Shown here: positions 1 through 6,845 of the stretch, piece by piece | How positions within the stretch are numbered: the stretch's first letter is position 1 | Layout of the letters: every line of letters starts with the position of its first letter | Position numbers and translations under genes: made by a program | The notes under the pieces: generated by a model | What the model was told of the DNA's origin: nothing | Database searches by the model: none | Seen by the model: the letters and a program-made list of their open reading frames with translations, nothing else | Assembly (NCBI GenBank): GCA_030431165.1 | Contig: JAUIJQ010000005.1 | Span: 1 to 22,439 of the forward strand | Length of the DNA: 22,439 bases | Direction of reading: 5' to 3' | From: Rhodothermia bacterium | GTDB taxonomy: Bacteria > Bacteroidota > Rhodothermia > Rhodothermales > JABDKH01

Positions 1-282
1 CCGGAACTGCATCTGTCTGATATTCCGCCGGCGCTCGACAAATTGCGTCTGCAGTGGGATCGCTTTCTGGAAAACCAGCGGCCCGACAAACTTCTTCGCC
101 CCATTGCCTATAACAATTCGAAGGGGCAGCCCTGGGCAAACCGCGTCGAGGAGATACTGACTCACGTCATTATCCACAGCGCCCACCACCGGGGTCAGCT
201 GAACCTGCTGGTAAGGGACGCGGGCGGCGAGCCGCCGCTCGTTGACTACGTACACGCGATCCGAACCGGTCTCGTAGAGTAA
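1..282 (+). CDS. DinB family protein, 3' part only
   Basis: The reading frame is open from the first base of the window, so this is the C-terminal ~93 residues of a longer gene whose start lies outside. The segment H-x4-HHRGQL near residues 58-65 of the fragment is the typical third-helix metal-binding signature of the DinB/YfiT four-helix bundle family (usual length about 150-180 aa), in which three histidines bind a divalent metal. Members are stress-linked or thiol-transferase-like enzymes in different bacteria, so the substrate cannot be named. It ends with TAA; the next gene starts 153 bases later on the same strand. Family assignment is fairly secure from the motif and size; the function is not. 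Confidence 0.75.
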   Translation, partial: PELHLSDIPPALDKLRLQWDRFLENQRPDKLLRPIAYNNSKGQPWANRVEEILTHVIIHSAHHRGQLNLLVRDAGGEPPLVDYVHAIRTGLVE

Positions 283-435
283 AGCCGCTGACGGGCCGTC
301 GTGAATGCTGAATTGTGATTTTCCGGCGGATTGGCCGAGTGCGGTAATCATTGTATTTCAACAACCTTAACACGCCGGGGAGTACGTCGATACACTTCTC
401 GTTATCCGTCCAATTCGCCGTTTTGCCAAACTAGA

Positions 436-783
436 ATGGCCGCAGATTCGCAACCAACCTACTTTGCCGCCGTCGTTTCAGTCGGTGGGGGCGACGCCCG
501 AATCATGTGCATGGCACAGCGGACGGGCGCCGGCGGGCTCAACGTCCACTATTTCAAGATTGATACGTCGCTTGATGAGGTGGCCTACGACTTTATCCGC
601 GAACCGCGTCCGACGTTTCGGGAGGAGTTGCGCGGTACTGGTCTCGCCGTGCGTATCCTCGAAGAGCCGGTGACAGAAATCGCGAGTGTAATCCGCACGG
701 ATTTGCAGAGCGCGTACGGCAGCGAAGCCGACATTGCCATAAAGCCGGTAGACACGCCGTCGATTGCGTCACTGTTCATTTGA
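436..783 (+). CDS. Hypothetical protein, 115 aa
   Basis: I do not recognise this protein. The frame is open further upstream to a TTG at 331, but the first ATG (436) gives a sensible start, beginning MAADSQPTYF; no clear Shine-Dalgarno sequence precedes it. The 115-aa product has no signal peptide or membrane segment and looks like a small soluble alpha/beta protein: a beta-rich first half (residues ~8-45, with a GGGD turn) and a charged helical middle (residues ~47-62, 85-95). It ends in SIASLFI, whose A-S-L-F core resembles loosely the sliding-clamp-binding pentapeptide, which may be chance. It stands alone between the DinB gene and a non-coding stretch containing a hairpin that may terminate it. 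Codon use resembles the neighbours, which supports a real gene. Confidence 0.55.
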   Translation: MAADSQPTYFAAVVSVGGGDARIMCMAQRTGAGGLNVHYFKIDTSLDEVAYDFIREPRPTFREELRGTGLAVRILEEPVTEIASVIRTDLQSAYGSEADIAIKPVDTPSIASLFI

Positions 784-1112
784 CGGAATGCCTGGCAGAC
801 GGGCGACCACAACGAGGTAAAGGCCATAGGCGCACCATCTAGTCCACCGGGGCTCGAGAATGGTGCGTTGATGCCGGTGTCCCGTGCAGAACCCTGCTAT
901 CGAGGGCGCGAAACCTGGGCGTGAAGTTACCTGTATCAAGGTTTGTGTATTTGGCGCCCCGACGCATGTCGGCTGATTGAAGCGAATGGTCGCAGCCGAT
1001 CATGGGATCCAGTGATGTCGGGTAGACATCGCCATCCGATCAACCGTTGACCTTGTCCTAAGGTAATTCGGTGTTCCAGCGCCCGTCGCCCTAACCCCAG
1101 ACATTGCAGGGC
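784..1112. other. Non-coding stretch (~330 bp)
   Basis: No convincing coding sequence is present on either strand. The only clear structure is the inverted repeat at 831-867, listed separately. A TTGACC hexamer occurs at 1047-1052 but has no -10 box at normal spacing, so I do not call a promoter. The sugar dehydrogenase gene downstream must be expressed from somewhere in here. Confidence 0.5.
831..867 (+). terminator. Stem-loop, possible terminator
   Basis: A perfect 8-bp inverted repeat, CGCACCAT (831-838) and ATGGTGCG (860-867), encloses a second small stem (AGTCC at 841-845 with GGGCT at 850-854, one G-T pair, 4-base loop). It lies 48 bases after the stop of the 115-aa gene. No T-run follows, so it is not a classic intrinsic terminator; it could be a Rho-assisted terminator, an mRNA 3' stabiliser or an operator-like site. 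Confidence 0.4.
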
Positions 1113-2297
1113 ATGAGCAGGGAAGGCTCCGTCCCAAACCTGGCGCACGCCAACGGCCGGCTACATCCGGTGATTTTGGTCCTGTGGCTTGCGCTGCTTT
1201 CGACGTTCACCGCGGCGTGCGGGGCGGACGAATTCGCTGGCCCGAAGGTATTACCCCCGGGGGTCATCGCTTCCGGCTATGGGGTCCCCGACGGGATCGC
1301 TGTCATCGGTGAAACGGAGTTCCTCTTCGTCGAACGGAGCGGCATCCTGCATCACTACGTCGACGGGAACGTGACCCAGGTTAGCGGTATCCCGCAGTCT
1401 CGAACCCGTGACGTATACGGTGGGTTACTGGATGTCAGTCTGCATCCTGACTTCCAGAACAACCGGCTCGTCTACATCGCCTACAATGACGTTTCTGCTA
1501 ACCTGTCGGTTGCGCGCTTCGAGCTCCGGAACGACCGGGCCGAAACGCTGCAGGTGATTTACCGATCGGGAGGATTCTCGATCGGCTCGAGGATAGTCTG
1601 GGAAGACGAGTCACACTTCTTCCTCTCGCTCGGCATTGGTGGGGATCCGTACCCGGACCCTGGACCGCAGCGTATCCACTCCGACGTGGGCAAGATCCAC
1701 CGGCTCAGGGCCGACGGCCAGGTCCCTCCCGACAATCCAGTGTTTCCGGACTTAAACGGGCCTTCGAGCGTCTGGTCGTACGGTCATCGCAATCCCCAGG
1801 GTCTCTACTACGATACCGACAACAAAGTCCTGTACGAGAGCGAGCACGGGCCCCTGGGCGGTGACGAATTGAATGTCATCGTCGCAGGAGGCAACTACGG
1901 CTGGCCGCTGTTTTCCTACGGACTCAACTATGACAGAACGCCCGTATCCGACATGACCGAGGAGGAAGCAGAAGCCATCTCGATCCTCCCGCTGAAATAC
2001 TGGACTCCGAACTTCCGTGTTGCGCCATCGGGACTACTAATGGTGGAGAACAGTCCGCACTCGTCCTGGAACGGTTCGTTCTTGTTGGGCGCGCTCAATC
2101 CCCGGCATCTGCTTCGCTACGACCCTGCCAGCGACGAGACGGAGACCGTATTGGCGAATATCGGACGGATCCGCGACGTCGCGCAGCTTCCGAGTGGAAA
2201 GCTGCTGATTGCGGTTGACGCCGGGAGCCCAAATCCGTCCGATTCAGGACGCATCATCCAATTGTCGCCAAGCGGCGGTCTTCCCGGCTCGTCGTGA
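1113..2297 (+). CDS. PQQ-dependent sugar dehydrogenase-like lipoprotein
   Basis: The product is a 394-aa six-bladed beta-propeller of the GSDH/YliI (aldose sugar dehydrogenase) family, which oxidises sugars in the periplasm with PQQ. Family signatures are GLLDVSLHPDF (104-114), GKIHRL (193-198), SYGHRNPQGLYY (222-233), EHGPLGGDELN (244-254) and NYGWP (261-265). The ATG at 1113 is preferred over a TTG three codons earlier. Residues ~17-36 form a hydrophobic signal ending T-A-A-C, so Cys36 is probably the lipidated residue, although Thr at -3 is atypical of a lipobox. The motif that normally reads H-x-G-x-R, containing the catalytic base, reads S-I-G-S-R here (156-160), so dehydrogenase activity is uncertain. 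The 13-bp repeat array lies downstream. Confidence 0.82.
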   Translation: MSREGSVPNLAHANGRLHPVILVLWLALLSTFTAACGADEFAGPKVLPPGVIASGYGVPDGIAVIGETEFLFVERSGILHHYVDGNVTQVSGIPQSRTRDVYGGLLDVSLHPDFQNNRLVYIAYNDVSANLSVARFELRNDRAETLQVIYRSGGFSIGSRIVWEDESHFFLSLGIGGDPYPDPGPQRIHSDVGKIHRLRADGQVPPDNPVFPDLNGPSSVWSYGHRNPQGLYYDTDNKVLYESEHGPLGGDELNVIVAGGNYGWPLFSYGLNYDRTPVSDMTEEEAEAISILPLKYWTPNFRVAPSGLLMVENSPHSSWNGSFLLGALNPRHLLRYDPASDETETVLANIGRIRDVAQLPSGKLLIAVDAGSPNPSDSGRIIQLSPSGGLPGSS

Positions 2298-2341
2298 GGC
2301 GTACGTCGACGGTGCCGGCGCGACCACCGCACGAGCAACTG

Positions 2342-2358
2342 GTGTGAGCGCCTCACGC
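2342..2358 (+). terminator. Short hairpin after sugar dehydrogenase gene
   Basis: GTGAG (2344-2348) pairs with CTCAC (2352-2356) around a 3-base loop, extended by one G-T and one G-C pair to seven base pairs. It sits 44 bases after the stop codon and immediately before the 13-bp repeats. Only two T's follow, so termination is weakly supported. Confidence 0.3.
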
Positions 2359-2360
2359 TT

Positions 2361-2452
2361 GACGTTGGAGCACGGCGTTTGAATGCGACGCTATGAATGT
2401 GACGTTTGAACGGGACGTTTGAACGCGACATTTGAGCCCGACGTTTGACGCG
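2361..2452. repeat. 13-bp tandem repeat, about 7 copies
   Basis: Consecutive units start at 2361, 2374, 2387, 2401, 2414, 2427 and 2440. All are 13 bp except the third (14 bp). The consensus is GACGTTTGAACGC; units 4 and 5 differ only in their last base, and the outer units have diverged. Each unit carries an imperfect dyad (GTT..AAC). The array fills most of the gap between the sugar dehydrogenase and rsmB and ends 26 bases before the rsmB ATG, where a promoter or 5' leader would be expected. Confidence 0.85.
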
Positions 2453-2478
2453 TCTTTCGCAGGCCGTATTCTGCGGGC

Positions 2479-3849
2479 ATGCGCCCCAGAAAATCAGGAC
2501 CACCGCCGAGAGGACGCAAGCCGCCTCTCCACCCGCAGGATCGTAATCGACTTGCGGCCGCCAGACTTCTCCATCGAATTGACGCGGAGGGTGCGTACGC
2601 CCAGATCGTGCGGGGTGATGATCCCGCCGACGGTGCCGCGAAGACCCGCGAGTATGTTTCTGGCGTTACACGTTGGCGCAGGTGGCTCGACTATCTCATT
2701 GCTACTTACTACACCGGTGAGTATGAGGAGATGGAGTCAGAATTGAGGCAGATCCTCCGAATCGGCGCGTACGACCTGTGCATACTTCGAACGTTGCCGC
2801 ACGTCGCGGTGTCGGCTGCCGTCGCTGTTGCGCGCGATTACGTCGGCGTTGGGGGAGGGCATCTGGCTAACGCCGTGCTGCGCCGCCTGGCGGAGACGCG
2901 CGACAATCCGCCGTCGCCTACCGGTGAAGACGAGGCAGACGAGCTTGCCATCCGCTGGTCACACCCAACGTGGATGGTGCGCCGCTGGCTGCCAAGATTC
3001 GGACGCGAAGACACCGTCCGCCTGCTGGAAGCGAACAACGCGAGGCCGTGGTATGGAGTGCGCGCAAATCCGTTTGCGCCGGATGCAGGCAGCGTGCGCG
3101 ACTTGATTGGCGATGCCGATCTGCAGATTCGACAGGCGCTTCTGCCTGATTTTGTAGAGATTGACCGATTGGGTCCTGTGGTTCAGGCGGGATTGCTCGA
3201 CTCGGGGCGCCTGTCGGTTCAGGATGTGGCCGCCGCCCTCGCGGTCAGGCTGCTCGACCCGCAACCCGGAGAGACGGTGATTGATGCCTGTGCCGCGCCG
3301 GGCGGAAAGAGCACATACGCGGCCGCACTCATGAACAACAGGGGGCAGGTGATTGCCGTAGATCGCAACAAGGCTCGACTACGGCTTGTACGCAGGGCTT
3401 CCGGGCGACAGGGTATCCGGATAATCGAGACCCTTGTCGGGGAGTTCGAGGAGATGGTCGACGGGGTTCTGCCGCGGCCCGATCGTGTAATCGTCGATGC
3501 CCCCTGCAGCGGTCTTGGCGTTTTGGGTCGGCGGCCGGATCTGCGTTGGCGCAAACAGGAGGAGGATATTCTGCCGCTTCAGAAGGTGCAGCTTCGATTG
3601 CTCGCACGCGGTGCCAGACTTTTGCCTCCCGGCGGCGTTCTCGTCTACTCTACGTGTACCATCGCTCCGGAGGAGAATGAAGACGTCACCCGCGCATTTC
3701 TTGACGCGCATGCTGACTTTGAGCGAGAGAATGCGGCGGCGTGGGTGCAGGAGGAGGTCGTCGGTGAACTGGGGCAGGTCGAAACGCTCCCCCACAAACA
3801 CGGGACGGATGGTGCGTACGCGGTACGCTTTCGGCGCCGATCAGGTTAA
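2479..3849 (+). CDS. rsmB: 16S rRNA m5C967 methyltransferase RsmB
   Basis: This 456-aa protein has the two-part RsmB layout: an N-terminal NusB-like RNA-binding helical domain (residues ~20-160) followed by a Rossmann-fold SAM methyltransferase. The SAM-binding motif I, V-I-D-A-C-A-A-P-G-G-K, spans 267-277. Motif IV D-A-P-C-S-G holds Cys343 (used for product release) and motif VI Y-S-T-C-T holds Cys393 (the catalytic nucleophile that attacks C6 of cytosine). RsmB methylates C967 of 16S rRNA on the free subunit. The very basic, proline-rich first 20 residues are unusual, but the ATG at 2479 is the natural start; the next good candidate would cut the NusB-like domain. Its stop overlaps that of the converging HslV-like gene. 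Confidence 0.92.
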   Translation: MRPRKSGPPPRGRKPPLHPQDRNRLAAARLLHRIDAEGAYAQIVRGDDPADGAAKTREYVSGVTRWRRWLDYLIATYYTGEYEEMESELRQILRIGAYDLCILRTLPHVAVSAAVAVARDYVGVGGGHLANAVLRRLAETRDNPPSPTGEDEADELAIRWSHPTWMVRRWLPRFGREDTVRLLEANNARPWYGVRANPFAPDAGSVRDLIGDADLQIRQALLPDFVEIDRLGPVVQAGLLDSGRLSVQDVAAALAVRLLDPQPGETVIDACAAPGGKSTYAAALMNNRGQVIAVDRNKARLRLVRRASGRQGIRIIETLVGEFEEMVDGVLPRPDRVIVDAPCSGLGVLGRRPDLRWRKQEEDILPLQKVQLRLLARGARLLPPGGVLVYSTCTIAPEENEDVTRAFLDAHADFERENAAAWVQEEVVGELGQVETLPHKHGTDGAYAVRFRRRSG

Positions 3850-4409
3850 TCCACGCGCTCGACGACGACGGGCGCTCCGCACGATACATCAAGCTGTATC
3901 GCGATCTCAACCGAACGTCGGGCGATCTGCTCAGCCGTCATGTCGGTGTCGTACAGGGCTTCCAGCGAACCCAGTGCGTACGCGGCTCCCGATCCAATCG
4001 CGTAGAAGCGTTCAAATGGAAGCACGCCCATGTCGGAGGTGACGAGATAAATGCCGCTCCGGTTGTGGATGAGGAACGTTGAGTCGAGGCTTCCGAACGG
4101 CGAATCGGATGCGTCCACACTATCATTCACGAAGGAGTAGGTCTTGTGCAACGCCTGCCAGAAATCATTGAAGAAGGCGAAGATGTCCTTTCGGTTCTGG
4201 AGTTGCACCTTGCGCCGCGCGGAGAGGTAGTCCGACAGCACGTCGTCGTACACGTTCCATCCGGCTATTGCTACGAGCGCGTCACCAACCCGGCGAATCT
4301 TGGACACGCTGCTTGACTCGGCGGGGATGCGACGCTCACCAAGTGTTACCAGGCTGTCGGCAGCCATGACGGCCTGCCCGTCTTTTACAACGCTAACGAT
4401 TATCGACAT
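3846..4409 (-). CDS. HslV-like Ntn-hydrolase (proteasome-type peptidase)
   Basis: The 187-aa product has the size and fold of HslV/beta-type proteasome subunits. After removal of Met, the chain starts S-I-I-V-S-V-V-K-D-G, aligning with the HslV start T-T-I-V-A-V-x-K-D-G, so Ser1 replaces the catalytic Thr1. Asp17 aligns exactly with HslV Asp17, and Lys36 (in S-K-I-R-R) matches Lys33 after a three-residue insertion. The late motif A-I-G-S-G-A-A-Y-A-L (~145-154) is typical of the family. The ATG overlaps the rlmI stop by one base (TGATG), implying translational coupling; the frame extends 29 codons further upstream, inside rlmI, but homology begins only here. No HslU ATPase gene is in the window. 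It may be a distinct HslV-related subfamily rather than HslV itself. Confidence 0.78.
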   Translation of the reverse strand: MSIIVSVVKDGQAVMAADSLVTLGERRIPAESSSVSKIRRVGDALVAIAGWNVYDDVLSDYLSARRKVQLQNRKDIFAFFNDFWQALHKTYSFVNDSVDASDSPFGSLDSTFLIHNRSGIYLVTSDMGVLPFERFYAIGSGAAYALGSLEALYDTDMTAEQIARRSVEIAIQLDVSCGAPVVVERVD

Positions 4410-5596
4410 CAGGAATCGGTTACCTGGTAAACGAAGAACTTGAGGTAGCTGGTCTCGGGCATGCTGTCGAGAACAGGATGATCGGGCGGATGGCATCCGC
4501 GAAACAACATTCTGGCCGGGCGCCCTGAACGCTTCGATGCGTAGCGCAACGTACGGTGAAACGTGTCCTCGTCAAGTGCCTGCGAGCATGACGACGTTGC
4601 CAGGATGCCGCCGGGCTCAAGCAGCCTGAACGCGTTGATATTGATGCTCTGGTAGGCGCGCTCGGCATCTTCGATGTCACGCCGGCGCTTGGCGAAAGCG
4701 GGTGGGTCGAGTATGATCAGGTCGTAACGTTTTCCGTCGTCAGCCGCGCGGGCGAGCCAGTTAATCGCATCATCTTCGATCAAGTTGACGCGATCTTCCA
4801 GTCCGTTGAGACGGGCGTTGTCCCGAGCGCGCGCGAGTGCCGACGAGGATACATCAATCATGTCGACCGATTGCGCACCGGCATGCGCCGCCTGCAGTCC
4901 GAATCCGCCATCCGAACAAAATGCGTCGAGAACGCGCGCCTTGTCTGCATAGCGCCGGATGTGTTGTCTATGGAGGCGTTGGTCGATAAAGAAACCCGTC
5001 TTCGCGCCATTCACCACATCGACGCGATAGCGCACGCCGTTCTCTTCGATCTCGACAACCACCGATTCACTCGCATCGCCACGAAGTATCAGCCCCGTTC
5101 GTTCTTCAAGACCGTCCTTGGGGCGAAGCACGTTGTCATTTCGTTCGACGACGTGCGTTACGCCCGTCTCCTGAACGAGCGTGTCAATCATTGCTTCGCG
5201 GTGTTGCTCGATTCCGAATGCGAGGCAGCTCCAGGTCGCGGCCGAGCCATATCGATCAATAACAGTCCCCGGAATGCCGTCGCTTTCGCCGTACACGAGA
5301 CGAACGTGAGTCGCATCCGAGAAAGCCTGGCTACGAAACGCAATCGCACGCCGCAGGCGATCACAAAAGAACTCTGCGTTTACAACGGCACCGGGATCCT
5401 GCGTCACCAGCCTGACCGCAATTTGCGATTCGGCGTGATAGAGGCCCTGGCCAAGGAACGTGCCGTCTGCCGATAATATCGCGACGGCTGCCCCTGAGGC
5501 GGGTTCGCCCTCGACGCGGTGGATCTGGTTACGGAATACCCAGGGGTAACCGCGTCGAATAAACTTGTCCTTATTTCTCCTGAGTGTGACTTGCAT
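4409..5596 (-). CDS. rlmI: RlmI-type 23S rRNA m5C methyltransferase
   Basis: This 395-aa class I SAM methyltransferase matches RlmI (YccW), which makes m5C1962 in 23S rRNA. It has an N-terminal PUA domain (residues 1-~75, with G-Y-P-W-V-F at 16-21), the family block G-A-K-T-G-F-F-I-D-Q-R (197-207), SAM motif I V-L-D-A-F-C-S-D-G-G (222-231), L-D-P-P-A-F (296-301) and S-S-C-S around Cys337, the expected catalytic cysteine. The C-terminal P-D-H-P-V-L and Y-L-K blocks are also family-typical. The frame is open to 5860, but the start at 5596 is where RlmI proteins normally begin; earlier starts would run into the divergent porV-like gene. It overlaps the HslV-like gene by one base. Confidence 0.88.
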   Translation of the reverse strand: MQVTLRRNKDKFIRRGYPWVFRNQIHRVEGEPASGAAVAILSADGTFLGQGLYHAESQIAVRLVTQDPGAVVNAEFFCDRLRRAIAFRSQAFSDATHVRLVYGESDGIPGTVIDRYGSAATWSCLAFGIEQHREAMIDTLVQETGVTHVVERNDNVLRPKDGLEERTGLILRGDASESVVVEIEENGVRYRVDVVNGAKTGFFIDQRLHRQHIRRYADKARVLDAFCSDGGFGLQAAHAGAQSVDMIDVSSSALARARDNARLNGLEDRVNLIEDDAINWLARAADDGKRYDLIILDPPAFAKRRRDIEDAERAYQSININAFRLLEPGGILATSSCSQALDEDTFHRTLRYASKRSGRPARMLFRGCHPPDHPVLDSMPETSYLKFFVYQVTDS

Positions 5597-5623
5597 TGCT
5601 TTTGCGCGAAGGGAGTCGATAAT
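5596..5623 (+). promoter_or_regulatory. Possible promoter for the porV-like gene
   Basis: TTGCTT (5596-5601) and GATAAT (5618-5623) are separated by 16 bases, close to a sigma70-like pattern, and would give a leader of about 90 bases before the ATG at 5718. Primary sigma factors of the Bacteroidota group use a different consensus, so this is tentative. Confidence 0.25.
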
Positions 5624-5662
5624 ACGAACCCGGCACGCGGGGGACACGTTTTTGGGATCATT

Positions 5663-5681
5663 CACGTGGGAACGCCACGTG
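5663..5681. promoter_or_regulatory. Perfect 7-5-7 inverted repeat in divergent intergenic region
   Basis: CACGTGG (5663-5669) and CCACGTG (5675-5681) flank GAACG, between the divergent rlmI and porV-like starts and 36 bases before the porV-like ATG. The half-site itself contains the palindrome CACGTG. It could be an operator for a dimeric regulator, or a hairpin in the porV-like leader mRNA. Confidence 0.45.
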
Positions 5682-5717
5682 CCTGCCTTTGTTTGACCTG
5701 CCGAACCCGCATTGTCC

Positions 5718-6824
5718 ATGATCGCGACGCGCGCAAAAATAGTACTGGCAGCAGCCACCATCTTCGCATTCTCGGCCATGCAGCCCGCGAGCGGACAGCG
5801 TGTAGCGAAGTACGGTGCGGATTTTCTGGCCGGTGGCGTAGGCGCACGCTCGCTTGCCATGGGCGGAGCCGCTGTAGCGCTTACACGGGACGTTTCCGCG
5901 GGCTACTGGAACGTCGCCGGCCTTGCCGGGCTTGAGTATCCGGAGTTCGCGTACATGCACGCCGAGCGGTTTGCCGGTGTTGTGTCGTTCGACTACGGGT
6001 CTGCCGCGTTTCCGGTAAATGACCGTTCAACGGTTGGCCTTTCGTTTTTCAGGTCTGGTGTCAACGACATCAAGAACACGCTGGACGCCTGGGATGCTGA
6101 GCGTGACCAGCCAAAGCCGAATCCTGAGAGTTACTTCACGACGTTTTCGGCGGCCGACCTGGCCATCTTTGTCGGATACAGCCGTTCCATCAGTGAGAAC
6201 CTTGCCGTTGGCGCCACGGCAAAGGTCATCCGACGCAGTATCGGAGACTTCGCGAGCGCGTGGGGGTACAGCGTTGATGTCGGTGTGCAATATCAGGTTG
6301 GCCGTTACTGGCTCGGCGTGAACCTGCAGGACATCTCAACGATGCTTCAGAGTTGGTCTGTAAACCAGTCGGAATTACAGAACATTGCCGATGTGTTTGG
6401 TGATGAGCTGCCCGAGGGTGGGACCGAACTTGTGCTCCCCGTTGCCCGATTCGGATCAGGCATCGTGCTACCGATGGGGTTGAACAGCCTGATGGTCGGG
6501 CTTGATGTCGATCTGGCGTTTGACGGCCAGCGTGCACAGGTCATGAATCTCGGGGACGTGTCGTTTCATCCTCGCCTCGGCGCTGAGTTTACGTACCGCA
6601 CGGTGCTCGCCTTCAGAGCCGGCCTGAACCGTGTCGCTTATTCCGAAGCCCATGGGCTTGACCTGACGCCGTCCGTTGGTACCGGCATCAGGTTGCGGCA
6701 GGTGGCGCTCGACTATGGCTTTGGCGACTTTGCCGGACTTGTCTCTGAACTTGGTTTCTCGCATCGCATCTCGCTGACGCTTACACTTGAGCAGCCGGGC
6801 CTCCAGCGTCCGGGATCAGAGTAG
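5718..6824 (+). CDS. PorV/PorQ-family outer-membrane protein
   Basis: The 368-aa product starts with a Sec signal peptide (residues ~1-27, cleavage probably after A-S-G before Q-R). It continues with A-K-Y-G-A-D-F-L-A-G-G-V-G-A-R-S-L-A-M-G-G-A (33-54), the hallmark N-terminus of PorV/PorQ (UPF0164) proteins, followed by the typical A-G-Y-W-N-V-A-G-L block. The rest alternates polar and hydrophobic residues as expected for a FadL-like outer-membrane beta-barrel. In Bacteroidota, PorV shuttles type IX secretion cargo, while other homologues in the FCB group have no assigned role; no other T9SS gene is in the window, so the specific role is open. The ATG at 5718 is chosen over a TTG two codons earlier. 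The next gene starts 21 bases downstream, probably in one operon. Confidence 0.85.
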   Translation: MIATRAKIVLAAATIFAFSAMQPASGQRVAKYGADFLAGGVGARSLAMGGAAVALTRDVSAGYWNVAGLAGLEYPEFAYMHAERFAGVVSFDYGSAAFPVNDRSTVGLSFFRSGVNDIKNTLDAWDAERDQPKPNPESYFTTFSAADLAIFVGYSRSISENLAVGATAKVIRRSIGDFASAWGYSVDVGVQYQVGRYWLGVNLQDISTMLQSWSVNQSELQNIADVFGDELPEGGTELVLPVARFGSGIVLPMGLNSLMVGLDVDLAFDGQRAQVMNLGDVSFHPRLGAEFTYRTVLAFRAGLNRVAYSEAHGLDLTPSVGTGIRLRQVALDYGFGDFAGLVSELGFSHRISLTLTLEQPGLQRPGSE

Positions 6825-6845
6825 CTTCGCCCCACGGGGAAGGTC

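Noticed and set aside
1047..1069. TTGACC and TAATTC as a promoter for the sugar dehydrogenase
   Set aside because: The spacing between the boxes is only 11 bases, too short for a sigma70-like promoter.
2361..2452. CRISPR array
   Set aside because: The 13-bp units are directly adjacent with no spacers, and no cas genes are present.
3497..4042. 181-codon plus-strand frame spanning the end of rsmB and the HslV-like gene
   Set aside because: It overlaps two strongly supported genes in other frames, and its product is Arg/Ser-rich as expected of a shadow frame.
4871..5476. 201-codon open frame on the plus strand opposite rlmI
   Set aside because: It is entirely antisense to a well-supported methyltransferase and has no recognisable domain; high GC content produces such antisense frames.
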